Assembly (NCBI GenBank): GCA_027858215.1
Contig: JAQIDD010000393.1
Span: 1-5,567 of the forward strand
DNA from: Candidatus Delongbacteria bacterium
Lineage (GTDB): Bacteria; Bacteroidota; Bacteroidia; Bacteroidales; ML635J-15
Reading direction: 5' to 3'
DNA: 5,567 bases
In this document: positions 1 to 5,567 of the stretch, one piece after another
Position numbering within the stretch: position 1 is the first letter of the stretch
Layout: the number at the start of each line of letters is the position of its first letter
Notes under the pieces: model-generated
Database searches by the model: none
Told to the model about the DNA's origin: nothing
Seen by the model: the letters and a program-made list of their open reading frames with translations, nothing else
Position numbers and translations under genes: made by a program

Positions 1-329
1 TCAACATCCGGGTGTACCTGCACAGACAAATTGTCATTGGCATCAATAAATTTGACAAGCAGGGGAAATTCATTCCCATATTTTTCATACACTTTAGGCC
101 CCACAAGATCCCCCATGTAAATTTCCACGAGCTCCTGTAAGCTATTGCCTCGTAGAAATCCGTTGTTCAAAATGGAAATATTTTCCTTAACAGCGCTGAT
201 TTCCCAGGATTCCCCTGCCATATCAGGAGCTTCTTTTTTGTTCAGGATGTTTTTTAACTTATCACCACCCCATATTTTTGTTTTATAAATGGGCTGAAAT
301 TTCATCGGATAAAGAGGTTCTTCCTGCAT
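1..329 (-). CDS. manA: Mannose-6-phosphate isomerase, class I (5' part only, runs off the left edge)
   Basis: Read on the minus strand, 109 codons are open from an ATG at 329 to the window edge. The enzyme interconverts mannose-6-phosphate and fructose-6-phosphate in the cytoplasm, linking glycolysis to GDP-mannose supply. The N-terminal cupin part of the short bacterial type I family is recognisable: the opening LYPMKFQPIYKTKIWGG (residues 6-22), GESWEIS (39-45), and FPLLVKFIDA followed by LSVQVHP. Q104 and H106 match the first two zinc ligands of the family; the remaining ligands (Glu, His) would lie outside the window. Family members are about 310-330 residues, so about two thirds is missing. 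An internal Met9 is an alternative start, but the LYP-KF segment before and around it is conserved in relatives I recall, which favours Met1. It is divergent from the uridine kinase gene. Family assignment is firm; the substrate could include other hexose phosphates. Confidence 0.9.
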   Translation of the reverse strand, partial: MQEEPLYPMKFQPIYKTKIWGGDKLKNILNKKEAPDMAGESWEISAVKENISILNNGFLRGNSLQELVEIYMGDLVGPKVYEKYGNEFPLLVKFIDANDNLSVQVHPDV

Positions 330-347
330 TTTTTTGAGATTATTTTA

Positions 348-381
348 TAAATTTACGATCAGAAATAACAATGAATCAAAA
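348..381 (-). promoter_or_regulatory. Candidate Bacteroidota-type promoter for manA
   Basis: On the minus strand, TTTTG (381-377) is followed after 21 bases by TAAATTTA (355-348), a 7 of 8 match to the Bacteroidota -7 element TAnnTTTG. Transcription would start near 342, leaving a leader of only about a dozen bases. The -7 element is its own reverse complement, so it could also be read rightward, but no TTG lies at a suitable distance for that direction. The region is very A/T-rich, so a chance match is quite possible. Confidence 0.28.
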
Positions 382-402
382 TTATAAAATCAAATTATAA
401 AA
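376..402. repeat. Short imperfect tandem repeat in the manA-udk spacer
   Basis: TCAAAATTATAAAA (376-389) is followed directly by TCAAATTATAAAA (390-402) and then by the start of a third unit, TCAAA (403-407). The two units differ by one A in the A-run. The repeat sits just before the uridine kinase start codon and overlaps the -33 part of the manA promoter candidate. It probably arose by replication slippage in A/T-rich DNA. Confidence 0.6.
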
Positions 403-409
403 TCAAAGC

Positions 410-1021
410 ATGTTAATTATTGGTATAGCAGGCGGAACCGGGTCAGGAAAAACAACCGTGGTAAAAAAAATAAGTGAGAACATCCCCGACGGAGAAATTG
501 CATTGTTGCCCCAGGATTCATATTATAAAGACAACAGTCACCTGCCATTAAAAGAACGACGCAAAATAAACTTTGACCACCCGAATTCAATTGAATGGGA
601 ATTGTTAAAAACACATGTGTCTGATTTAAAAAACGGGAAAGCTGTAGGACAACCAATTTATTCTTACCTGACCTGCACAAGGGCTGATGATACCATTGAA
701 GTCCTCCCCCAAAAAGTCATCATCATTGAAGGTATTTTGTGTTTGGCCGATGAGGGCCTTCGTGACATGATGGATTTGAAAGTATTTGTGCATGCGGATG
801 CAGATGACAGGCTAATACGTGTAATAAACAGGGACATTGTGGAACGCGGCAGGTCAGTAAATACCGTGTTGGAACGGTATGAAAAAACAGTAAAACCTTC
901 TCATTTGCAATTTATTGAACCCACTAAAAAATACGCAGATATCATTGTTCCCCAGGGGGGTAAAAATAAGATAGCCATTGACATACTTACCCATTTTATA
1001 TGCAGAAACCTAAACACTTGA
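410..1021 (+). CDS. udk: Uridine kinase
   Basis: Phosphorylates uridine and cytidine to UMP and CMP using ATP or GTP, the key step of pyrimidine ribonucleoside salvage; cytoplasmic. The 203 residues match the usual length of bacterial Udk. Visible motifs: P-loop GGTGSGKTT (8-16), nucleoside-binding segment QDSYYKD (35-41) with NFDHP (54-58), YSYLTCTR (84-91), the Walker B-like strand ending IIIEGIL (104-110), the Arg-rich lid RDIVERGRS (141-149), and FIEPTKKYAD (168-177). The ATG at 410 is used because the next upstream in-frame ATG (371) is closed by a TAA at 398, and homologues begin with the same MLIIGIAGGTG sequence. No Shine-Dalgarno sequence is seen, which is normal in Bacteroidota. The exonuclease gene starts 4 bases after the stop, so the two are probably co-transcribed. 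Confidence 0.96.
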   Translation: MLIIGIAGGTGSGKTTVVKKISENIPDGEIALLPQDSYYKDNSHLPLKERRKINFDHPNSIEWELLKTHVSDLKNGKAVGQPIYSYLTCTRADDTIEVLPQKVIIIEGILCLADEGLRDMMDLKVFVHADADDRLIRVINRDIVERGRSVNTVLERYEKTVKPSHLQFIEPTKKYADIIVPQGGKNKIAIDILTHFICRNLNT

Positions 1022-1025
1022 TATT

Positions 1026-1742
1026 ATGAATGATATACCATTAAGCAGCATTGTTTTTTTTGATATTGAAACCGTCCCAGTTACTCCATCATTTGATGAA
1101 TTGCCTGAAAACATGCAGAAATTATGGGATAAGAAATCCACCTATTTCCGCAAAGAAGAAGAAACAGCAGGGGATGTTTATCAACGGGCAGGCATTTACG
1201 CAGAATTTGGAAAAATAGTCTGTATTTCTGTTGGCCACATCAGCATGAAAGACGATAAGCGCATTTTTCGCTGTAAATCTTATTATGGCGATAATGAAGC
1301 TCAATTGTTGCAGCATTTTGCTGATATGATTAACCAGTTTTGCCGCAGCGGCGAAAAATACCTGTGCGGACATAACAGCTCGGAGTTTGATGTGCCTTAT
1401 GTAGCACGCCGTATGCTTGTCAACCGCATTCCCCTGCCTGACCTTTTTGACCTGGCCGGGAAAAAACCATGGGAAGTGAAACATCTCGATACCATGAACC
1501 TGTGGAAATTCGGCGATTACAAACATTTTACTTCGCTGGACTTGCTGACAACGATTTTTGGCATCCCTACACCCAAAGATGATATTGATGGCTCACAGGT
1601 GGCCGGAGTGTATTACAAAGACAAAGACATCAAACGCATTGCTGCTTACTGTGAAAAAGATGTGCTTGCAGTAGCCCAGTTGTATCTCCGTTTTCAGTAC
1701 CAGAATTTAATCAGCTCGGACAATGTGGAGTTTTCGGTATGA
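1026..1742 (+). CDS. Predicted 3'-5' exonuclease, DEDDy type (PolB-exonuclease-like, PF10108 family)
   Basis: A stand-alone ribonuclease H-fold exonuclease of 238 residues, resembling the proofreading domain of family B DNA polymerases without a polymerase domain. The three DEDD motifs are in order: Exo I FFDIET (D13, E15), Exo II N117-x3-FD with D122 in HNSSEFDVPYVARR, and Exo III YCEKD with Y208 and D212, making it the DEDDy subtype. All four acidic residues expected to hold two metal ions are present, so it should be active. Whether the substrate is DNA or RNA cannot be told from sequence. The middle section HLDTMNLWKFGDYKHFTSLD (153-172) also fits the family. Its start lies 4 bases after the udk stop, pointing to one operon. 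It has often been annotated loosely as a polysaccharide biosynthesis-related protein, a label the visible motifs do not support. No gene name is in general use. Confidence 0.88.
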   Translation: MNDIPLSSIVFFDIETVPVTPSFDELPENMQKLWDKKSTYFRKEEETAGDVYQRAGIYAEFGKIVCISVGHISMKDDKRIFRCKSYYGDNEAQLLQHFADMINQFCRSGEKYLCGHNSSEFDVPYVARRMLVNRIPLPDLFDLAGKKPWEVKHLDTMNLWKFGDYKHFTSLDLLTTIFGIPTPKDDIDGSQVAGVYYKDKDIKRIAAYCEKDVLAVAQLYLRFQYQNLISSDNVEFSV

Positions 1743-1752
1743 TTTAAAAATA

Positions 1753-1784
1753 AAGCTTTTGGGATTTTAGGGTGTTAAAAGCTT
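1753..1784. other. Inverted repeat between exonuclease and flippase-like gene
   Basis: Perfect 8-base arms AAGCTTTT (1753-1760) and AAAAGCTT (1777-1784) are separated by 16 bases. In RNA they would form a modest A/U-rich hairpin just after the exonuclease stop and before the preferred start of the membrane protein. The downstream GTGTTCTTCTT is not a clean T-run, so an intrinsic terminator is doubtful; a leader hairpin or a binding site is equally possible. Confidence 0.4.
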
Positions 1785-1807
1785 GTGTTCTTCTTAATTG
1801 GATACCG

Positions 1808-2692
1808 ATGAAAAAGTTTTTCAATATATTGTTTTATGTTTCCATCGTTGTGTTTGTCATTTACCTGACACAGATTGATTACATCAGCCTGTCAAACATC
1901 GGATGTAACCTGTACTATTTAATTGGAGCCATTTTGTTGTTGTGGGCCGGATTTTACGTTTCTACGCAAAGTTGGTGGTATGCACTTCGTGTGCATGATA
2001 TCAAAATCAGTCGGCGAACCGCCCTGATTTCACATGGGTTGTCAGTGTTTGCCAAATACATTCCGGGGAAAGTATGGGTAATACTTGGCCGGGCAAGCTA
2101 TATTGCACGGGATAAAAACATCTCTCCTAAAACCGCTTCGGTTGCTTCGTTGAAAGAACAACTGATTTTTCTCTTACTGGGACTAATAATAAGTTTTTAT
2201 CCGATATTGAAACTTGTGGATTCATGGTACGTTCCGGCGTTTATTTTGTTTACTATTCTGTTAATAGCATTATTCTTGTTTAATAAGGCGTTGCATAATT
2301 TTATAACACACATCGTTAAAAAGTGGTTTAAGAAAGAATTAAACGTCCCCTTGATAAACTTAAACAATGTTTCAAAATTAAGTGGCGTCATTTTGCTTTA
2401 TTGGTTTTTATGGACGGCCGGATTTTACTTATTGTTGTTTGCATTTGGCATTCCTGGTCCGTTTAAGGCGTCTTTTGTTTTCCCTGTCAGTGCGGTTTAT
2501 GGTGTACTGGCCATCATATTTCCGGGAGGCATTGGTGTGCGTGAAGGCATCATGGTCAGTTTGCTTACCATGATGGGATGTAATCCCTTGACAGCCACTA
2601 CTTTTTCTGTGGTATCAAGGTTGTGGTTTATAACGGGGGAATTGTTTATATTTAGTCTTGCATTTATTGCCCGCCAACGTAAAATAACATAA
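1808..2692 (+). CDS. Flippase-like integral membrane protein (lysylphosphatidylglycerol synthase TM domain superfamily, PF03706-like)
   Basis: A polytopic inner-membrane protein of 294 residues with about seven to eight hydrophobic segments, near residues 5-21, 35-54, 118-137, 141-158, 192-213, 222-240 and 272-289. Family signatures are FAKYIPGKVWVILGRA (81-96), the charged start of the next helix LKEQLIF (115-121), and FPGGIGVREG (238-247). The superfamily includes the membrane half of MprF, and members are commonly called flippase-like. There is no soluble aminoacyl-transferase domain, so it should not be called a lysyl-PG synthase. The ATG at 1808 (MKKFFNILFY) is preferred over an in-frame GTG at 1772, because the 12 added residues are not typical and that GTG lies in the loop of an inverted repeat. 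It follows the exonuclease by 65 bases and faces the glycosyltransferase-methyltransferase pair. A role in moving or building a glycolipid is inference. Confidence 0.85.
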   Translation: MKKFFNILFYVSIVVFVIYLTQIDYISLSNIGCNLYYLIGAILLLWAGFYVSTQSWWYALRVHDIKISRRTALISHGLSVFAKYIPGKVWVILGRASYIARDKNISPKTASVASLKEQLIFLLLGLIISFYPILKLVDSWYVPAFILFTILLIALFLFNKALHNFITHIVKKWFKKELNVPLINLNNVSKLSGVILLYWFLWTAGFYLLLFAFGIPGPFKASFVFPVSAVYGVLAIIFPGGIGVREGIMVSLLTMMGCNPLTATTFSVVSRLWFITGELFIFSLAFIARQRKIT

Positions 2693-2720
2693 GCACACAA
2701 AATGCATGGGGAACTTTTTT
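2693..2720. other. Tail-to-tail spacer
   Basis: Only 28 bases separate the stop of the flippase-like gene from the stop of the methyltransferase gene on the other strand. There is a run of six T at 2714-2719 on the plus strand but no convincing GC-rich stem before it, so no terminator is called. Confidence 0.5.
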
Positions 2721-3329
2721 CTAATCAATCTTACATAACAGTATCGTCCAGGGTAATGGTTTATATATTGCAATCACACGGGCATGTTTGCTAATCATTT
2801 TTTTAATCTTTCCGGATGACCAATGATTTAAATGTCCGGGCGTATTTCCCCAATGCTTCCAGTATTTTCCCCTGACCATGTTTAAAAATCGCCAAACCGG
2901 CTCTCGCGGAACAGAAACAATAAGATAATCTGAAGACAGCTTTACCAATTGCCTTAATGCCTTTTCAGGATCTTCCAGATGTTCCATTACTTCGAGACAC
3001 ATGACCATATCAAAACTGTTTTTCTCAAAAGGTAAATTATAAATATCCGCAACCTGGTATGTGCAAAACGGGGCATTTTCCCGGCTCATGTTAATGTGTT
3101 CGTCATCAAGGTCGAATCCTGTACAGGGGATGTTCTTTAGATACGGCTCCAGCAAGCTTAAGCTTACTCCTTCCCCACATCCGGCATCCAACAACGAATT
3201 GAAAGGTGTTTGGGAAATGATGTGTGTAATGGTTCGATTAAAATTAGCAACCAGGTATTTGCTTACCGGTGTTTTTGATACGTATTTATAATTCGTTTTT
3301 ATTTTATAGTGTTTTGAATCTGCTTTCAC
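2721..3329 (-). CDS. Class I SAM-dependent methyltransferase (Methyltransf_11-like)
   Basis: A 202-residue Rossmann-fold methyltransferase, presumably cytoplasmic. The SAM-binding motif I is LLDAGCGEG (46-54). The acidic end of strand 2 is GFDLD (71-75), ADIYNLPF (94-101) lies at the adenine-binding position, and FDMVMCLEVMEHLEDPEKAL (106-125) is the usual motif-II/III region of the UbiE/UbiG-like group. The acceptor is not predictable. The start is GTG at 3329: its GTGA overlaps the TGA stop of the glycosyltransferase gene by 4 bases, which strongly supports this start and suggests translational coupling. The pairing suggests methylation of a sugar, lipid carrier or related intermediate made with the glycosyltransferase, but that is inference. 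A short basic N-terminal extension (residues 1-30) precedes the fold. The family is certain; the substrate is unknown. Confidence 0.88.
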   Translation of the reverse strand: MKADSKHYKIKTNYKYVSKTPVSKYLVANFNRTITHIISQTPFNSLLDAGCGEGVSLSLLEPYLKNIPCTGFDLDDEHINMSRENAPFCTYQVADIYNLPFEKNSFDMVMCLEVMEHLEDPEKALRQLVKLSSDYLIVSVPREPVWRFLNMVRGKYWKHWGNTPGHLNHWSSGKIKKMISKHARVIAIYKPLPWTILLCKID

Positions 3330-4267
3330 TTGTCTTTTTTTAATTCATACAGTATTTTTTCCTGGTTTTGCCTCATCCTGGCAAACATATCAAGAATAAA
3401 GCCCATCATTACTAATACTAAAGAAACCACAAAGAAAAAACCGGAAACAAAACCTGCCCATTTATGAGGACTAAAATATCCGGTATTGATATAATGAACA
3501 ATAAAAAAGCCCCCTAAAATCAATGTTATGATGAATGAAAACAGTGCAAAATACCCGAATAACCGTAATGGTTTGTAATCCCTGTAAGTCCTTAGGATGA
3601 TTTTAAATGTTTGAACGGCATACCTGAATAAGTTGGATGCAACCCTTGACTTACCATGTTCCCTCACACCTCTGACCTCTACAGGAATTTCCATTATTCT
3701 GACATTTTTGAATGCCAAATCAATGAAAGATTCCTGGGTATATGTAAAATCACCAAACAAATTTAATTTCAATAACGCCAGTCTATTATACGCTCTGAAT
3801 CCACAGGAAACGTCATAAAATTTTTGTTTTGTCATCCAACTGATAAACCGGGACATGTTTTTGTTTCCCCACAACTTGGCTTTAGGCATGTCAGGAATTA
3901 AGGCATTGTCTTTGAAACGGGATGCTGTGACAAAATCTGCTTCATCGTTTACAATAGGGTCAACAAGTTTTACAATGTCCTCAGGGTTGAACTGACCATC
4001 TCCATCCATGTTAACCATGACATCAAAATCGCCATTGAGAACAGCCTCCACCCCGGTTTTGAAAGCAAGACCCACCCCGCGGTTCTCCTTGTGACTAATA
4101 ACAATAGCGTGCGCTTCAGATGCAACCTTAGCGGTGTTATCAGTGGAGCCATCATTCACTACAAAGACTTTATCAACAAAATCGGGGATGGATTGAATGA
4201 CAGATTTAATTTTCACCTCTTCATTCAAGGCAGGGATGACAACAGCTATGGATTTGTTTTTTAGCAT
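3326..4267 (-). CDS. Family 2 glycosyltransferase, polyprenyl-phosphate (dolichol-phosphate mannosyltransferase-like) type
   Basis: A 313-residue GT-A glycosyltransferase with a C-terminal membrane anchor. The catalytic domain starts at AVVIPALNEE (8-17). The nucleotide-binding VVNDGSTDNT (36-45) follows, then HKENRGVGLAFKTG (59-72), typical of the DPM1/polyprenyl-phosphate sugar transferase group. The metal-binding DxD is in MDGDGQ (D88, D90), and VSCGFRAYNR (153-162) and GVREHGKSRV (200-209) are further family motifs. Two membrane helices lie near 234-258 and 270-293, with a short charged tail, so the active site should face the cytoplasm at the inner membrane. The likely reaction is transfer of a hexose from a nucleotide sugar to a polyprenyl phosphate carrier; the actual sugar and acceptor are not determined. 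The ATG at 4267 is the only sensible start. Its stop overlaps the methyltransferase GTG, so the two form an operon. Confidence 0.88.
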   Translation of the reverse strand: MLKNKSIAVVIPALNEEVKIKSVIQSIPDFVDKVFVVNDGSTDNTAKVASEAHAIVISHKENRGVGLAFKTGVEAVLNGDFDVMVNMDGDGQFNPEDIVKLVDPIVNDEADFVTASRFKDNALIPDMPKAKLWGNKNMSRFISWMTKQKFYDVSCGFRAYNRLALLKLNLFGDFTYTQESFIDLAFKNVRIMEIPVEVRGVREHGKSRVASNLFRYAVQTFKIILRTYRDYKPLRLFGYFALFSFIITLILGGFFIVHYINTGYFSPHKWAGFVSGFFFVVSLVLVMMGFILDMFARMRQNQEKILYELKKDK

Positions 4268-4277
4268 GATATGATGT

Positions 4278-4294
4278 TACAAATATTCTTTGTA
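4278..4294. promoter_or_regulatory. Small dyad upstream of the glycosyltransferase gene
   Basis: TACAAA (4278-4283) and TTTGTA (4289-4294) form a perfect 6-base inverted repeat around TATTC. It lies between the start codon (4267) and the candidate promoter, close to the expected transcription start, where an operator could sit. Dyads this short occur by chance in A/T-rich DNA, so this is only a candidate. Confidence 0.22.
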
Positions 4295-4300
4295 GATCTA

Positions 4301-4329
4301 TAAAAGTATAATTATTTCACTTAATCCAA
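4301..4329 (-). promoter_or_regulatory. Candidate promoter for the glycosyltransferase-methyltransferase operon
   Basis: On the minus strand, TTG (4329-4327) is followed after 18 bases by TACTTTTA (4308-4301), a 7 of 8 match to TAnnTTTG. It falls in the 107-base spacer after the phosphoesterase gene and would give a leader of about 30 bases. The spacer holds no obvious terminator hairpin, so read-through from the phosphoesterase gene is also possible. Confidence 0.32.
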
Positions 4330-4374
4330 TAATATCTCTCCCTTGCCTGGACCTTCCTTGAGGTGATAGCTATT

Positions 4375-5493
4375 TCAAAATTTAATGAGTTTATTAATGC
4401 TTGATCTATTTTCATGTATTATTTTTATAATGTAATAGCCTGGAGACAGTTCAGATAAATCAATCCTATTGTGTGGGGATTTTAGCTTATATTTATACAC
4501 TATGGTTCCAGTCTGAGAATAGATTATACACGATATTGGCGTGAACATTTGGCATGTGAATTCTACATTTAACATATTTCTGTTTCCCAGCGGGTTAGGA
4601 TAAATCTTGATTCCCTCTTTTTGATCGCCCTTGGCATACAAATTATCCACATCGTTGCTTTCAAGTGTGCCCAGACAATCAAATTCGCCTGTAAGGCATA
4701 TGAGATCATAACTAATGTCATGTCCATTCTGTTCATTGCTAACAATGAAATTATCCCCCACACCATTCCCCATTCCTGTGGCGATAAAGGTAATGTTGTC
4801 ATAAGTATCATACATGACATTATCAGCCCCTGATGCAGCCCCTATATCATCGGCAAACATCACTACTTCGTTATCCAATTCACTGAACAAAGGTTCTATT
4901 TCGCTCCAGAAATTAATGGTATCTGCTCTTCCTTCAAAAGAATTGGGAGTAAGAACTGAATACTTATTATCAGACTGCCACCACAATAATTGATTAAAGA
5001 AAACAAATATTTTTTCAACACCATCAGCATTATTATCAATGGTATTGGTTAAAAAAAGTTTTTGATCGCCTGAAATATTCCAATGGTCAATATTGGGATC
5101 TAATACAATAAATAAATCATTGCTAAAAACAAAGCTATAATAAGTATCTCCATACCGTTCCTCAAAAAGGGGCCGGTCATACATATCATGATTTCCAACC
5201 GCAAAGTAAACAGGCAAGCCAAGTGAATCAATATCATTATCAACATCATCCCAGGCCTCCTCAGTAGAATGGAAAACAATATCGCCCAAAAAGGTACCAA
5301 AAGCAATTTCAGGTCGGCTTTGGATGTACCCAAATTTGTCAACAAATGGAGGATGCAAACCCTCATTATCAACACCTGGAGTACCATAGGTGTGTCCTGC
5401 AACAAAAAAAGAATACGTTGAATCGGTGCCCTGGCCTCGTGCAAAACCAAGGCTTAAAATAAGTAAAGAAATAATCCAGTATATTTTCATCAT
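4375..5493 (-). CDS. Secreted calcineurin-like metallophosphoesterase homologue with T9SS C-terminal sorting domain
   Basis: A 372-residue exported protein. Residues 1-20 (MMKIYWIISLLILSLGFARG) form a Sec signal peptide. The body resembles the calcineurin-like phosphoesterase fold: a strand ending VAGHTYG (31-37), FLGDIV (68-73) and VYFAVGNHDMY (95-105). These correspond to metal-site blocks I, II and III. Later blocks differ from the family norm: FFNQLLWW (165-172) has no His where one is usual, and FADDIGA (213-219) stands near the expected GHxH position without histidines. Residues 295-372 are a type A T9SS tail, from IKIYPNP (295-301) through LSELSPGYYIIKI (347-359) to NKLIKF, so the mature protein should cross the outer membrane and be surface-attached or released. 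Two adjacent ATGs (5493, 5490) make the start ambiguous by one residue. The substrate is unknown, and catalytic activity is uncertain given the substitutions. Confidence 0.82.
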   Translation of the reverse strand: MMKIYWIISLLILSLGFARGQGTDSTYSFFVAGHTYGTPGVDNEGLHPPFVDKFGYIQSRPEIAFGTFLGDIVFHSTEEAWDDVDNDIDSLGLPVYFAVGNHDMYDRPLFEERYGDTYYSFVFSNDLFIVLDPNIDHWNISGDQKLFLTNTIDNNADGVEKIFVFFNQLLWWQSDNKYSVLTPNSFEGRADTINFWSEIEPLFSELDNEVVMFADDIGAASGADNVMYDTYDNITFIATGMGNGVGDNFIVSNEQNGHDISYDLICLTGEFDCLGTLESNDVDNLYAKGDQKEGIKIYPNPLGNRNMLNVEFTCQMFTPISCIIYSQTGTIVYKYKLKSPHNRIDLSELSPGYYIIKIIHENRSSINKLIKF

Positions 5494-5527
5494 GTATAAT
5501 GATAATTAAAAAACTCCAATTGAAAAA

Positions 5528-5558
5528 TAAAGATAGTGCTTTTCCAGCTCATTTCAAA
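5528..5558 (-). promoter_or_regulatory. Candidate Bacteroidota-type promoter for the phosphoesterase gene
   Basis: On the minus strand, TTTG (5558-5555) is followed after 19 bases by TATCTTTA (5535-5528), 7 of 8 to TAnnTTTG with standard spacing. Transcription would start near 5522, giving a leader of about 30 bases. This is the best promoter match in the window, and it suggests the gene starts its own transcript. No other gene is seen between 5494 and the window edge. Confidence 0.45.
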
Positions 5559-5567
5559 ATGATTGTT

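Noticed and set aside
371..400. Nine-codon frame starting at ATG 371, in frame with udk
   Set aside because: It ends at TAA 398-400 before the udk start, has no recognisable peptide, and lies in repeat-rich A/T sequence. It does not extend udk.
376..407. Start of a CRISPR-like or other ordered repeat array
   Set aside because: Units are 13-14 bases with no spacers and fewer than three copies; simple slippage explains them.
1122..1526. 134-codon open frame on the minus strand within the exonuclease gene
   Set aside because: Lies fully antisense to a gene with intact DEDD motifs; its translation is rich in F, A and V with no recognisable domain, so it is a shadow frame.
1772..1807. GTG at 1772 as the start of the flippase-like protein
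   Set aside because: The added residues (MLKACVLLNWIP) sit before a normal MKKFF-type start with a first membrane helix, and the GTG falls in the loop of an inverted repeat. Not excluded, but less likely.
1808..2692. Calling the membrane protein MprF / lysylphosphatidylglycerol synthase
   Set aside because: Only the membrane domain is present; the C-terminal aminoacyl transferase domain of MprF is absent at 294 residues.
2693..2720. Bidirectional terminator between the convergent genes
   Set aside because: A six-T run is present but no stable stem precedes it on either strand.
2721..3329. Assigning the methyltransferase to ubiquinone/menaquinone synthesis (UbiE/UbiG)
   Set aside because: The SAM motifs are shared by many class I enzymes, and the coupled glycosyltransferase points to another substrate.
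5100..5450. 116-codon minus-strand frame inside the phosphoesterase gene
   Set aside because: It is an alternative frame of a gene whose signal peptide, fold motifs and sorting tail are all continuous in one frame. Its hydrophobic translation is a by-product.

Overview
The window looks like a chromosomal stretch from a member of the Bacteroidota. The evidence is a secreted protein with a type IX secretion (T9SS) C-terminal sorting domain, a uridine kinase of the form I know from Bacteroides relatives, the general lack of Shine-Dalgarno sequences before start codons, A/T-rich spacers, and candidate promoters resembling the Bacteroidota TTTG / TAnnTTTG type. No RNA gene, insertion sequence, CRISPR array or phage gene was found. 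Coding density is high and no gene-free stretch exceeds about 110 bases.

Layout from left to right. (1) The first 109 codons of a type I mannose-6-phosphate isomerase run leftward off the window edge (3-329, minus). (2) After a divergent 80-base spacer comes a rightward run: uridine kinase (410-1021), a DEDDy-type 3'-5' exonuclease 4 bases later (1026-1742), and a polytopic flippase-like membrane protein of the LPG-synthase-TM superfamily (about 1808-2692). (3) This meets, tail to tail, a leftward pair: a family 2 polyprenyl-phosphate-type glycosyltransferase (4267-3326) and a class I SAM methyltransferase (3329-2721) whose GTG start overlaps the glycosyltransferase stop. (4) Upstream on the same strand is a secreted calcineurin-like phosphoesterase homologue with a T9SS tail (5493-4375).

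Functionally there are two themes. Uridine kinase plus exonuclease is a housekeeping nucleotide/nucleic-acid pair. The flippase-like protein, glycosyltransferase and methyltransferase fit a small envelope-glycolipid module, and the mannose-6-phosphate isomerase could feed it through GDP-mannose. That link is inference from adjacency and family knowledge. No clearly new system is visible. The observation most worth a second look is the phosphoesterase, where several positions that normally bind the two active-site metals appear to be replaced.
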